Shown piece by piece: positions 36,651 to 46,213 of a stretch of DNA of 64,000 nucleotides. The DNA comes from Leuconostoc litchii. Its GTDB lineage: Bacteria; Bacillota; Bacilli; Lactobacillales; Lactobacillaceae. The stretch lies in contig NZ_SDGY01000001.1 in NCBI RefSeq assembly GCF_008107645.1, positions 1,143,881 through 1,207,880 of the forward strand. The letters are read 5' to 3'. The notes under the pieces were generated by a model. The model had not been told where the DNA came from and ran no database searches. It saw only the letters and a list, made by a program, of their open reading frames with translations. Position numbers and translations under genes: made by a program. Position 1 is the stretch's first letter, and each line of letters begins with the position of its first letter.

Positions 36651-38822
36651 CTAAATTGAACAACTTTCACATTCATTAACACCTGATTCTTGATTATCAT
36701 CTGTGAAGGTACGAATATAATAAAGCGACTTAATACCCTTATTGAAAGCATAATTACGTAGTATACTCAAGTCTCGTGTTGTCATTTTAGCAGTTCGATT
36801 ATCTTTCCATTCATACAAATGTTCAGGTAAAGTTGACCGCATAAATAACGTCAAGGCCATTCCTTGATCAATGTGTTCTTGTGCTGCAGCATAAACGTCA
36901 ATCACTTTTCGCATATCGATATCATAAGCGGAAACATAATAAGGCATTGATTCGCTACTTAAACCTGGAGCAGGATAGTAGACTTTTCCAATCATACCTT
37001 CTTGACGTTCTTCAATCTTATTGACAATTGGCAATAGTGAAGCTGTTGCATCATTTACATAAGAAATTGACCCTGTTGGTGCAATGGCATGACGATAAGC
37101 GTTATACATACCAAATTCAGCAACAAGCCTTTTTAACACTATCCAATCTTGTTTTGTAGGTACATCGAAGTCATCAAAAATTTGAGACACTTTATCAGTT
37201 TTTGGTGACCAATCCTGCTCTACATACTTGTCAAAATATGTACCGTCTGCGTAAGCAGATTCTTCAAACTGATAAAACTTTTCACCGCGTTCTTTAGCAA
37301 TTTCCATAGATGCCTGTATTGAATAGTAATTAAGCATCATAAAGAATGTGGTGGTGAAATCTAATGACTCTTCATCCCCATAATACATCTTATTTTGTGC
37401 AAAATAAGCAGCCAGCCCCATAGCACCAAGGCCTATTGCATGTTTTTCTTTATTGCCTAAATCTATTGATGGCACAACATCCAAATTTGAGGAATCAGAA
37501 ACAAAAGTCAATGCGCGAACCATAGTATCAACTGATTGAGCAAAATCGGTGGTCTTCATCATGTTCACAATATTAATAGATCCTAAATTACAACTAATAT
37601 CTGAACCCAATTTTGTATAGCGCTGTTCATTATCAATTTCTGACGGTGTCTGAACTTGTAATATTTCTGAACACAAGTTAGATGAAACAATTTTACCAGC
37701 AATTGGATTTGTTTTATTAGCAGTATCTATATTAATAATATATGGATAGCCGGACTCCTGCTGTAGCTTTGAAATTTCTTCTTCTAAGGATCTCGCACTA
37801 ATTCGTTGCTTACGAATTCTATCATTTGCGACCATATTATCATATTCAGCTGTGATATCAACATAATTAAAAGGCTGATGATAAACTTTCTCAACGTCGT
37901 CAGGACTAAAGAGATACATTGATTCATTTTGCTTTACTAAATCATAGAACTTGTCCGGAACCGTTAAACCAAGTGATAATGTTTTAACGCGAATTTTTTC
38001 ATCGGCGTTTTCTTTTTTTGTCGATAAGAACGACAGAATATCCGGATGAAATACCGATAGATAAACAACTCCAGCACCTTGACGAGCACCAACTTGAGAT
38101 GAAAATGTAAATGAATCTTCTAACAATTTCATGATTGGCACAACACCACCTGCTGCATTGTCAATACCCATCACTGGCGCACCAGCCTCACGAACATTAG
38201 ACAAATTAATTCCAACACCACCGCCCATTTTTGACAATTGTAAAGCTGAATTAATCGTACGACCAACTGAGTTCATATTATCAGAGGTCTGAATAATGAA
38301 ACATGACACTAATTCTCCACGACGAGCTCGACCAGCATTTAAAAAAGAAGGAGTTGCAGGTTGATAACGTTGGTGAATCATTTCATCTGCTAATCGTAAA
38401 GCTAGTTCTTCATTGCCATCAGCATAATATAATGCATTCATTGCCACACGATCTTCATAAGTTTCAATGTAATATGCACCATCATTCGTCTTCAATGCGT
38501 ACTGATTGTAAAACTTAAATGCAGCCATAAAAGACTTAAATTTAAAATGTTCATTCTTAAGATATTCATATAGCTTCCCAATAAAATCTAAACTATACTT
38601 TTCAATAAAACTGCGTTCTAAGAAATGGTTATCAAAAAGCCAATCAAAACGCTCTTGTAACGAATCAAACTGCTTAACGTTAGGTATAACGTTTTGCTCC
38701 AAAAAAGCTTCCAATGCCTCTTGATCTTTATCAAGTTGTATTTGATTATTTTTAGGAATGTTGACTTGATTATTCAAATCGAAATAGGTTACATTTTCTA
38801 AAGGTAGATCTTTTAATGACAT
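36651..38822 (-). CDS. nrdE: Class Ib ribonucleotide reductase, alpha subunit
   Basis: 723 aa. Active-site Cys in GELVSCFIIQT and SDISCNLGSINI, NLCSEI with the catalytic Cys, and C-terminal redox pair CESCSI. Reduces NDPs to dNDPs using NrdH as reductant. No N-terminal ATP-cone, as usual for NrdE. Confidence 0.97.
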   Translation of the reverse strand: MSLKDLPLENVTYFDLNNQVNIPKNNQIQLDKDQEALEAFLEQNVIPNVKQFDSLQERFDWLFDNHFLERSFIEKYSLDFIGKLYEYLKNEHFKFKSFMAAFKFYNQYALKTNDGAYYIETYEDRVAMNALYYADGNEELALRLADEMIHQRYQPATPSFLNAGRARRGELVSCFIIQTSDNMNSVGRTINSALQLSKMGGGVGINLSNVREAGAPVMGIDNAAGGVVPIMKLLEDSFTFSSQVGARQGAGVVYLSVFHPDILSFLSTKKENADEKIRVKTLSLGLTVPDKFYDLVKQNESMYLFSPDDVEKVYHQPFNYVDITAEYDNMVANDRIRKQRISARSLEEEISKLQQESGYPYIINIDTANKTNPIAGKIVSSNLCSEILQVQTPSEIDNEQRYTKLGSDISCNLGSINIVNMMKTTDFAQSVDTMVRALTFVSDSSNLDVVPSIDLGNKEKHAIGLGAMGLAAYFAQNKMYYGDEESLDFTTTFFMMLNYYSIQASMEIAKERGEKFYQFEESAYADGTYFDKYVEQDWSPKTDKVSQIFDDFDVPTKQDWIVLKRLVAEFGMYNAYRHAIAPTGSISYVNDATASLLPIVNKIEERQEGMIGKVYYPAPGLSSESMPYYVSAYDIDMRKVIDVYAAAQEHIDQGMALTLFMRSTLPEHLYEWKDNRTAKMTTRDLSILRNYAFNKGIKSLYYIRTFTDDNQESGVNECESCSI

Positions 38823-38942
38823 AAATTTTGTCCTTTAACTTTTAAAATCAAGCATTCTTTTAGTGTAACTACATAAAATTGCTTATAGTGGTTTTTCAAC
38901 GTAAAATTTCTCAACATCTTTCTAATAGAAATGTAATAAAAA

Positions 38943-38978
38943 ACACCGATCAGTTCTTCACCACACGATGTTGAGGAA
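38943..38978 (-). terminator. Hairpin terminator/attenuator between nrdH and nrdE
   Basis: Stem ACATCG / CGGTGT (38966-38971 and 38943-38948) followed on the minus strand by TTTTTTATT. The upstream arm can instead pair with GATGTTGAG (at 38910-38918 on the minus strand). It could lower nrdE relative to nrdH. Confidence 0.45.
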
Positions 38979-38980
38979 AC

Positions 38981-39211
38981 TTAAGCAGAAATTTTCTTTA
39001 GCACATCCGGACGGAATCCAGAAAATGCTGGTAACCCTTCAACTGCCACAACAGGTGTTTGGCGATGACCACTAGCTTTCAACTTTTCAACAAATTGGGT
39101 TTCTTCTTCAATATTAATTTCCTTAAATGGAATCCCCTGTGCCTCTAAAAACTTTTTAGTCATTTTGCACTGTACACAATTGTATTTCGTATATACTGTC
39201 ACTTTTTCCAT
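38981..39211 (-). CDS. nrdH: NrdH-redoxin
   Basis: 76 aa glutaredoxin-like protein with the CVQC active site (residues 11-16 region) and the FSGFRPD C-terminal signature. Reduces NrdE. SD AAGAGG follows immediately after the stop of a 29-codon ORF. Confidence 0.95.
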   Translation of the reverse strand: MEKVTVYTKYNCVQCKMTKKFLEAQGIPFKEINIEEETQFVEKLKASGHRQTPVVAVEGLPAFSGFRPDVLKKISA

Positions 39212-39225
39212 GGTATGAACCTCTT

Positions 39226-39315
39226 TTATATTCGTTTTTTATTCTCTGAACTACTGACCTTAAGTTTACCCTTTTTAATTAATTCTTCAAGGTCTAATTT
39301 TGTCTCAGGGAACAT
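39226..39315 (-). CDS. Small ORF upstream of nrdH (29 aa), not recognised
   Basis: ATG 39315 has a good SD (AAAGGGA, 6 nt) and the 29-residue product (MFPETKLDLEELIKKG, then a basic tail ending KKRI) is strongly charged. Its stop is followed directly by the nrdH SD, so the two could be translationally coupled. I know no family for it. It may be a genuine small protein, a leader peptide, or chance. Confidence 0.45.
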   Translation of the reverse strand: MFPETKLDLEELIKKGKLKVSSSENKKRI

Positions 39316-39629
39316 TTGTTCCCTTTGGGCGATGTAAGATTAAATTACTACCTTGATTAAAAATAATTTATACATAAAAACTGAAAACGTTATTATATCA
39401 ATGATTTTACTGCTATGAAATAATTACTTAGGGTATTATAATATCATACTTTGATTACTAATCCTACTAAAATGATTAGGCTAAGCATATATTTGTTCCC
39501 TTCCCGCTTTAAAACAAACGGCTTTATTTTCTATACTAATCGACCGATTAAGAAAGTGATAAAATCAAACGTTCTCGAACTATTTTTGTTATAATGTGTA
39601 TTAGTTATAATGAAAAGAGGTTTACGAAT
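39316..39629. other. Intergenic region between the nrd operon and the CNNM-type gene
   Basis: AT-rich region between divergent units. Toward the plus side it holds two TATAAT boxes (39590-39595 and 39606-39611) without clear -35 partners. I found no NrdR box or RNA gene. Confidence 0.4.
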
Positions 39630-41030
39630 TTGGATTCTGGTCCGTCTATGATCATCAACTTTTTTATTATCTTGGTGGTCCTTTTACTAGCTATTTTGTT
39701 TACACTAACTGAATATTCCTTAGTAAAAGTACGTTTAAGTGCATTAAAGGCATTGCAAGAAACACGTGAAAAGCCTTCACGTAATATTAACAATGCCATT
39801 TATATGACTACACATCTAACTGAATATCTTTCTACCGCACAAGTCGGTATTACACTAACTAGTCTGATTTTAGGTTGGATTGGTGAAGAAACTGTTGCTG
39901 ATATCCTTCTTGGCTCTGGTCTACTCCCTGCTGAGTATGCTCGTGCTATATCTTCAGTAGCAGCTATGATTATCTTCACTATTGTTCACGCCGTATTTAC
40001 CGATTTGGTGCCAAAAAATATTGCGATTGAATCACCCGTTAAGGTACTACTTTTTATTGTTCGTCCAGTACGTTTCTTTCATATCGCTTTATTCCCATTA
40101 ATTTGGACATTGGATCATTTGTCCAATGGTATCACACATCTACTCGGTTTCCGAACAGACGGCGAAGAAGACATCTATTCTCAAACAGAAATTTTATCAT
40201 TATCAAAAAATGCAGCTGCTGCTGGAGAATTAGATGAAGAAGATTTAACATTTATGCAACGTGCCTTTGAGATGAACGATAAGGTGGCTGTTGATATCAT
40301 GATTGATCGTACATCGATGACAATTATCGATGTCACAGCTACTATTTCAGATGGCCTAAATCTATACCTGCAAGAACGCTACTCTCGCTTCCCAGTAGTT
40401 GCTGATAATGACAAGGATAAAGTACTTGGTTACGTCTTTAACTACGATTTAGTACGTCAAGCACGTATTAAATCCTCTGATCCTGTATCAAAAATCATGC
40501 GTGACATTCCTGCCGTGCCTGAAAACATGGATTTACACGATGTAATGGATGAAATGATTATGAAACGTTCACCCATTGCTATCGTTGTGGATGAATATGG
40601 TGGTACCTCAGGACTAATCACAGATAAAGATATTTATGAAGAATTATTTGGTACTGTACGTGATGAAATCGATGATGTTGCCGACGATTACATCGAAAAA
40701 CTCGGTGACCATCGTTTTAAAATATCAGGTAAAATGACATTATACGATTTCGAGCGTTATTTTAATAGAAATATCAAGGAACTGGAAAATGATGATGCTG
40801 TAACGTTGACTGGCTATGTTCTAAACCACGATCCTGAATTCCGGGCCGGTGACACGATGAAAGTTGCCAACTTCGAATTGACAGCACTGGATTACGACAA
40901 TGCTTATATTTCACAGTTTGTAGTCAAAGAATTCCCACTACCTAAAGACGATTTAAATAAAAATGGTATTTTTGATGAAGATGAAATTTCTTCCGAAAAA
41001 AAATCTGAAAATACTTCAAATAACAATTAA
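39630..41030 (+). CDS. CNNM/CorC-HlyC family membrane protein with CBS pair
   Basis: 466 aa from a TTG at 39630, chosen because AGAGG is 9 nt upstream; the ATG at 39594 has no SD and overlaps the apparent -10 boxes. Domain order: DUF21/CNNM membrane domain (about 1-180), two CBS repeats (about 200-330), CorC/HlyC domain (about 345-425). Family members move Mg2+/Co2+ or other divalent cations. Acidic C-terminal tail. Confidence 0.85.
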   Translation: MDSGPSMIINFFIILVVLLLAILFTLTEYSLVKVRLSALKALQETREKPSRNINNAIYMTTHLTEYLSTAQVGITLTSLILGWIGEETVADILLGSGLLPAEYARAISSVAAMIIFTIVHAVFTDLVPKNIAIESPVKVLLFIVRPVRFFHIALFPLIWTLDHLSNGITHLLGFRTDGEEDIYSQTEILSLSKNAAAAGELDEEDLTFMQRAFEMNDKVAVDIMIDRTSMTIIDVTATISDGLNLYLQERYSRFPVVADNDKDKVLGYVFNYDLVRQARIKSSDPVSKIMRDIPAVPENMDLHDVMDEMIMKRSPIAIVVDEYGGTSGLITDKDIYEELFGTVRDEIDDVADDYIEKLGDHRFKISGKMTLYDFERYFNRNIKELENDDAVTLTGYVLNHDPEFRAGDTMKVANFELTALDYDNAYISQFVVKEFPLPKDDLNKNGIFDEDEISSEKKSENTSNNN

Positions 41031-41033
41031 TTA

Positions 41034-41062
41034 AAAGTGTGCTGAGAAGCATGCTTTTTTTG
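41034..41062 (+). terminator. Terminator after the CNNM-type gene
   Basis: AGTGTGCT / AGCATGCT (41036-41043, 41048-41055; two G-U pairs) with a T run. Confidence 0.65.
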
Positions 41063-41121
41063 ATACGTTGTTATCCAGATGTTGTGGTAAAATAAAAATA
41101 GTCATCTTCAGGAGGAAACTT

Positions 41122-41787
41122 ATGACAGTCAATATTTATATGGTACGCCATGGCGAAACCTACTTTAATTTATTGCATCGCTTCCAAGGGTGGTCTGATG
41201 CCCCTTTAACAGAAAAAGGAATTCAAGATGGTTATGCAGCTGGTACTCGTTTGGCTAAGGTCCATTTTCATGGTGCCTATTCATCTGACTTAACAAGAGC
41301 CATCCACACATCGCGCTATATTTTAGCAAACAATACAGCTAAATCACCTAGAGAAGCCGTTCAATTGCCTGATTTTCGTGAAGAGAATTTTGGATCGTTT
41401 GAAGGTGTTCACACTGGTGTCGTCTTAACAACATTAAGTGCGTACAAAAATGATAATTTTTCAGATTTTTCTGATGTTATCACCAAATACGGTATGCCTG
41501 CTGCCATGAATCTCGTCAACGAAGGTGATCCGTTTAACCTTGCTGAAAATTATCAACAATTCATAACACGTATACGTCATGGATTTGAAGATATCCAATC
41601 ACGTCACCATGATGGTGATAACATCTTAATCGTCTCACATGGGACTACTATACGAGCCATTGCTGATTATTTTGGTTATCAAGATTTTGCAAAAGTCAGC
41701 GTCAAAAATGGTGCCATCATGCAACTTGAATTAAATGAGCATGATGTTAAAATAACAAACTTTAATGATGATACAACAGTATTTTAA
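41122..41787 (+). CDS. Histidine phosphatase (phosphoglycerate mutase-like)
   Basis: 221 aa from ATG 41122 (SD GGAGG). Catalytic RHGE in MVRHGETYFNLLHRFQG, second His in LIVSHGTTIRAI. The phosphatase branch of the PGM superfamily; substrate unknown. Own promoter region likely. Confidence 0.88.
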   Translation: MTVNIYMVRHGETYFNLLHRFQGWSDAPLTEKGIQDGYAAGTRLAKVHFHGAYSSDLTRAIHTSRYILANNTAKSPREAVQLPDFREENFGSFEGVHTGVVLTTLSAYKNDNFSDFSDVITKYGMPAAMNLVNEGDPFNLAENYQQFITRIRHGFEDIQSRHHDGDNILIVSHGTTIRAIADYFGYQDFAKVSVKNGAIMQLELNEHDVKITNFNDDTTVF

Positions 41788-41810
41788 GCAGAATAAAAAT
41801 GTATAAAAAT

Positions 41811-41844
41811 AAAAAAGTGGGCTGATAATCAGCCCACTTTTTTT
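41811..41844. terminator. Bidirectional terminator
   Basis: GTGGGCTGA / TCAGCCCAC (41817-41825, 41829-41837), A and T runs on each side, between convergent genes. Confidence 0.85.
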
Positions 41845-43381
41845 ATTCAACTACTTTTTCAATCAAACGATGACGTTGTTGCAAACGATAATTTGATACC
41901 AATAAAATTGTTAAGATAATCCACCAAATAATCAAGATCATTACTTCTTGTTGCACATCTCCACCAAATATAAGATGATTCAAGGCGCTGATTAGTGTAC
42001 TTAATGGCCAGAATGTTCTCGATACACCAAAGACCGTTTCTTGAACAATGCTTGGATAGCTAATTACCACTATAACAGCCTGTAGTATGAACAATCCAAG
42101 CGCTAGCCACCAACCATTTTGACCAAGTAACTGTTTCAAATACCAGATGATACTCATCATAACCCACTCAGCTAACACAATGATACCAGTAGCAAACCAA
42201 ACATTTGTAATAGGCACATGCCACAATACTGCACTGCCTGTCATTAATAGCGCACTGATGACACTTAGTACACCGCCCACTTGAAAAGTACCCCACCATT
42301 GTTCAAGCGCAAGTGCTTCTGGCTTCAACGGTTTAATCGACAATACTAAGCCAAAGAGAATAGCCATAGCTGTCACTCCCATAGCTACACATTGCGCAAA
42401 AATAGCTTGACCATTATTTTTTACCTGTCGAATGTCAGTTGTCGATAATGTAAGCATTTGTGTCAATGAAGACGTTGTATCAGCCTTATCACTTAGTAAT
42501 GAATTTAACTTACTAGAAATTGAATTTTGTCCATTTTTAACAGCTGTTGCATCTGACTGTATGATTCCTGACTGTTGACTCAATGCTTTAGTGTTACTCA
42601 AATTAGCTGTAATATTACTAATCCCACCAGCAACAGTCGTCTGCATTTTATAAGATACGTCATTTATTTTTGCTGCCGCTTCTTTTATTTTATCAGTGTC
42701 ACTGTTACTAATAGCCGTGTTTAATTCCACAGTGTAAGTTGCCAATTGCGTAGTTAAGTCATTTGTATCAGATTGTAATTCCTTAGCTGTATCAATATCA
42801 ATCGCATTACCAACAGCTTGTAGATTAGCTTGCAGATCAGCTGTTTTATCAGCTAAAGTATTACTTTGCTTAGCCAAATTTTTAAGTGTGGAATCATTCG
42901 ATATACCCATACTTAGTTTAACATTAATTTCACCAATCAGATTAGTAATGATTTGTTGTGAATACTGTGTAGCAAATTGATTATTGCCTGTTGCTATAGT
43001 TTGTTTTACACTAACATTTTGACCAGTACTTTTGAATGATGCCAACTGCTTTGTCATTTGCTTTGGAAAAATAATAACACTCGTTATTTGCCCCAACTTA
43101 AGCGCTTGCTGCGCTTCTTGCTGTGATTTGTAACTTTTAAAGGTGAGTTTTTTATTCGTTAACAGTTGATCAGTTAACTTAGTACCAACATTTTGTTTTT
43201 CACCCTCAAATTGTGCCGCACTATCTAAATTAACAACACCTACTCTTAATCGATACGCATGTTGTGTGACATGACTAACGGATCCTAAATACCCCGCTAC
43301 CAGTATCACAGGTAAAATTGTGACCACCAGCCACTTAATCAAACTACGCTTATTTTCTAATATTGTTCGCCAACCCGACAT
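41843..43381 (-). CDS. YhgE/Pip-like membrane protein
   Basis: 512 aa. One N-terminal transmembrane helix (about 18-34), a long external domain (about 45-330) with Ser/Thr/Gln-rich coiled regions, then five to six C-terminal transmembrane helices (ABC-2-like). This is the layout of the YhgE/Pip family, which includes the lactococcal phage infection protein and parts of type VII secretion. No partner gene nearby; function not assignable. Confidence 0.75.
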   Translation of the reverse strand: MSGWRTILENKRSLIKWLVVTILPVILVAGYLGSVSHVTQHAYRLRVGVVNLDSAAQFEGEKQNVGTKLTDQLLTNKKLTFKSYKSQQEAQQALKLGQITSVIIFPKQMTKQLASFKSTGQNVSVKQTIATGNNQFATQYSQQIITNLIGEINVKLSMGISNDSTLKNLAKQSNTLADKTADLQANLQAVGNAIDIDTAKELQSDTNDLTTQLATYTVELNTAISNSDTDKIKEAAAKINDVSYKMQTTVAGGISNITANLSNTKALSQQSGIIQSDATAVKNGQNSISSKLNSLLSDKADTTSSLTQMLTLSTTDIRQVKNNGQAIFAQCVAMGVTAMAILFGLVLSIKPLKPEALALEQWWGTFQVGGVLSVISALLMTGSAVLWHVPITNVWFATGIIVLAEWVMMSIIWYLKQLLGQNGWWLALGLFILQAVIVVISYPSIVQETVFGVSRTFWPLSTLISALNHLIFGGDVQQEVMILIIWWIILTILLVSNYRLQQRHRLIEKVVE

Positions 43382-43530
43382 AAAAAGACCTCTTTATTTT
43401 AAACTCTGCTTAGTATAGCATACGCAATTTAAGAGGTCTTGTGGATAATTTTATAAACTTTTTACGTTTCTTAACTAAATTATGGAAAAATGTTCCCCAT
43501 TTTCATCACTAAACACGTACCTGAGAAAAA

Positions 43531-44076
43531 TCACTCAGCTGTCTCAAGCAAACCATATTTCCCATCAGCTCGCTTGTAAATTACTGAATCCGTGTTTGAC
43601 TCAGCATCTTTGAAGATAAAGAACACATGGCCCAACAAATCCATTTGCAAAGCAGCTTCTTCAGGAGACATTGGTTTTAAGTCGACTTGCTTAGTTCGCA
43701 CAATCTGCAATACTGAGTCATCAACTTCATCATCCGGAATTTCACCCTTAGAATCAATGCCCTTGAATCCTGTTTCTCTTGACTTACGGTTGATCTTAGT
43801 CTTATATTTACGAATTTGGCGCTCTACTTTTTCAGAAACATTGTCAACTGCTGTGTATAAATCTTGATTAGTATCTTCTGCACGTAAAACCACGTAAGGT
43901 AATACAATAGTTACTTCGACCTTACCAGAGTTATCAGACTTGTATGTGCGCAAATTAACATTAGCTTTAGCGCTTTCTTCAATATAACGATTTAGTTTCG
44001 TTAAGCGCTTTTCCACATATTCACGAATTGCATCTGTGACTGTGATATTTTCACCACGTACATTGTAATCTAACAT
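43531..44076 (-). CDS. hpf: Ribosome hibernation promoting factor, long form
   Basis: 181 aa. N-terminal RaiA domain (YNVRGENITVTDAIREYVEK) and C-terminal dimerisation domain (PMSPEEAALQMDLLGHVFFIF). Makes 100S ribosome dimers in stationary phase. SD GGAGG before the ATG. A cre-type site lies in its promoter. Confidence 0.95.
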   Translation of the reverse strand: MLDYNVRGENITVTDAIREYVEKRLTKLNRYIEESAKANVNLRTYKSDNSGKVEVTIVLPYVVLRAEDTNQDLYTAVDNVSEKVERQIRKYKTKINRKSRETGFKGIDSKGEIPDDEVDDSVLQIVRTKQVDLKPMSPEEAALQMDLLGHVFFIFKDAESNTDSVIYKRADGKYGLLETAE

Positions 44077-44163
44077 AAACTAATTCCTCCAAAGTGCCTA
44101 GATTAATGATAAAATTCTAAATTAATATCATTCGTCTAGTTATTTTATATTGGTTCTGTCTTT

Positions 44164-44190
44164 ATTATATCATACTTGAAAGCGTTTACT
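44164..44190 (-). promoter_or_regulatory. hpf promoter region with cre site
   Basis: TATAAT (44164-44169) and the cre-like palindrome TGAAAGCGTTTACT (44177-44190) sit upstream of hpf, suggesting CcpA control of ribosome hibernation. The -35 is not clear. Confidence 0.5.
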
Positions 44191-44214
44191 GTAAAATGAG
44201 CGTCTTATTCATTT

Positions 44215-44889
44215 TCAACGTGCTAGTGAAACACTTTTCACAGAAACTGCTCCACAAGATATTAATAACTCAGCAGCACAATGCAATGTACTTCCTGTAG
44301 TATAGACATCATCTACAAGTAAAATACTCTTTCCAATAATTAATGTTGAATCTTGTATGTCAAAAAGTTGTTTCCTTTTCATGCGGTCATTACGATTTAA
44401 ATTTGATTGCTGCCTCTTTTTAACGGATATAACCTGTAATGCATTAGTTAGTTGGATTCCCTCTAGCATACCTGTCACTTGATTGAATCCTCGTGTCCGC
44501 ATCGTATATTGACTCACAGGAATGGGTACAACCAAATCCATATTTGTATTATGGACCAACTGAATTAACTGACGATTAAAAATTTTACGCAGCATATAAT
44601 CACCAGTAAATTTATATTGTTGCATGAATGACCGCATAGCATCATTATATTTATAAAGTGCTCGATGGTGCAGTGAAGGCTTTTGCTGGTATTGCCAACG
44701 TTGACAATCATAGCATTTTTGACGATTAACTTGTTGACGACCGCAGTCTGGGCAACAGTCTGACCCAATTATCTCAAAACCACTCTGGCATGAATAACAT
44801 AGTTCTTTGCCTTCTGTTTTTACTAACCCAAAGAACTGTAAGAAAGAATCCACTTCAAATAATTCTGTTCGACACAAAGCACAAATCAT
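44215..44889 (-). CDS. comFC: ComFC phosphoribosyltransferase-like competence protein
   Basis: 224 aa. N-terminal Cys pairs (CALC, CYSC, CPDC, CYDC) and C-terminal PRTase loop ILLVDDVYTTGSTL. Works with ComFA in DNA uptake. Overlaps comFA by 4 nt (ATGA). Confidence 0.92.
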   Translation of the reverse strand: MICALCRTELFEVDSFLQFFGLVKTEGKELCYSCQSGFEIIGSDCCPDCGRQQVNRQKCYDCQRWQYQQKPSLHHRALYKYNDAMRSFMQQYKFTGDYMLRKIFNRQLIQLVHNTNMDLVVPIPVSQYTMRTRGFNQVTGMLEGIQLTNALQVISVKKRQQSNLNRNDRMKRKQLFDIQDSTLIIGKSILLVDDVYTTGSTLHCAAELLISCGAVSVKSVSLAR

Positions 44890-46196
44890 AATTTTTCACT
44901 TTCTATTACCATACTGTCTGGTTTTGACTTATATTTAACGGCTCGACCTCGGCGGTTCATTGTCATAATTTGTTTTTGTGCAGCAAGTACTTTTAAATTA
45001 ATATGTTGCACGTAGGCCAGGACCAATCCATAGGGTCGCGTCACACTTCTCCCTACACGACCAGCAATTTGAACCAAAGCGTTCTCACTAAAAACCTTAT
45101 CATCAGCGCCTAAAATGAGCACATCAATACCAGGAAAAGTGACACCTCTTTCTAATATAGTCGTTGTCATAAGATATTGTATCTCTCCATCCCGCATCTT
45201 TTGTACTTTTGCTTGTCGTTGTGGATCAGCCGCATATACATAATCGCTTTTAATTTCTGGAAATATTTTATTCAGTTTTTGATATAACGGTTTTAAATCA
45301 GCAACCCGTGGCAAAAAAATCAAAAATTGCCGTTTTAATTGAATAAGTTCTTTAATCTGTTGCTCAACTTTTCGAGGCAGCCTTTTACGCCAGTTATTTA
45401 CTAACTTAACTTTTAATTCTGGTAATAAGTGCTGATGAAATCTTAATGGTAAATAAGATGCTGTCAATGTTTTACCTAGTTGTTTACGCAAAGTAGTTGT
45501 TGGTGTAGCTGTAAGATAAATCAACGCACTATTCACTTTTTTAGCTTTATTCACAGCATAAGCCAACATTTTGTCCCCAGCAAATGGAAAACTATCTATT
45601 TCATCAACAATAAGCAAGTCAAAAGCACGATAAAAGCGTAACATTTGATGTGTTGTAGCTAAAACTAGTTGAGTATATCGATACTGCTCTACTTGATTAC
45701 CATGCAGAACCACTATATCAGTCTTTTCAAAAGCTGCCTGTATTCTTGGGGCAAGCTCCACAATCACGTCAATTCGTGGTGAAATAATTGCCACTCGAAG
45801 TTTTTGATTAAGTGCTTTATAAATAACTGGAAATAGCATCTCGGTTTTCCCCGCACCTGTCACCGCCCATACTAAATGCGTACGCCTTTGTGATAGTACT
45901 TTTAATAATGTATCACTCACTTGTTTTTGTTGGGTAGTCAGCTGACCTTGCCAGGTTAATTCAGTCTGTCCACTAAATTGATTGGGTTCCGGTAATGAAA
46001 CTAAGTTGTCTAACGAGCTCACACGACCTAACATAATGCACGCTTTACAATAAAAGTGCTTCTTAGGCAGTTTTTCAATATCATTTTGCCCACAACGTTG
46101 GCACATTGTACCTATAAATGCTTCATTCACATTTCTTTTCGTAGACTCTGTTTTAGGTTGTACAATTTGCCGACCATAGAAATAATCATCATTCAT
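44886..46196 (-). CDS. comFA: ComFA competence helicase
   Basis: 436 aa from ATG 46196 (a TTG 8 codons upstream is also open). Zinc site (MCQRC...CKAC), Walker A VTGAGKTE, DEID box (LLIVDEIDSFP), TATPT. DNA translocase driving single-strand uptake during transformation. No SD: the -10-like TATTAT ends 5 nt before the ATG, suggesting a leaderless message. Whether the strain is competent is unknown. Confidence 0.93.
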   Translation of the reverse strand: MNDDYFYGRQIVQPKTESTKRNVNEAFIGTMCQRCGQNDIEKLPKKHFYCKACIMLGRVSSLDNLVSLPEPNQFSGQTELTWQGQLTTQQKQVSDTLLKVLSQRRTHLVWAVTGAGKTEMLFPVIYKALNQKLRVAIISPRIDVIVELAPRIQAAFEKTDIVVLHGNQVEQYRYTQLVLATTHQMLRFYRAFDLLIVDEIDSFPFAGDKMLAYAVNKAKKVNSALIYLTATPTTTLRKQLGKTLTASYLPLRFHQHLLPELKVKLVNNWRKRLPRKVEQQIKELIQLKRQFLIFLPRVADLKPLYQKLNKIFPEIKSDYVYAADPQRQAKVQKMRDGEIQYLMTTTILERGVTFPGIDVLILGADDKVFSENALVQIAGRVGRSVTRPYGLVLAYVQHINLKVLAAQKQIMTMNRRGRAVKYKSKPDSMVIESEKL

Positions 46197-46200
46197 GCTG

Positions 46201-46207
46201 TATAATA
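46201..46207. promoter_or_regulatory. Shared symmetric -10 between comFA and yigZ
   Basis: The palindrome GTATAATAC reads TATAAT toward yigZ (46201-46206) and TATTAT toward comFA (46202-46207). Both predicted start sites fall at or within one base of the two start codons. No good -35 on either side. Confidence 0.45.
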
Positions 46208-46213
46208 CGTTAT

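Noticed and set aside
39594..39629. ATG 39594 as start of the CNNM-type gene
   Set aside because: No SD, and the -10-like boxes lie on either side of it; TTG 39630 has an SD at correct spacing.
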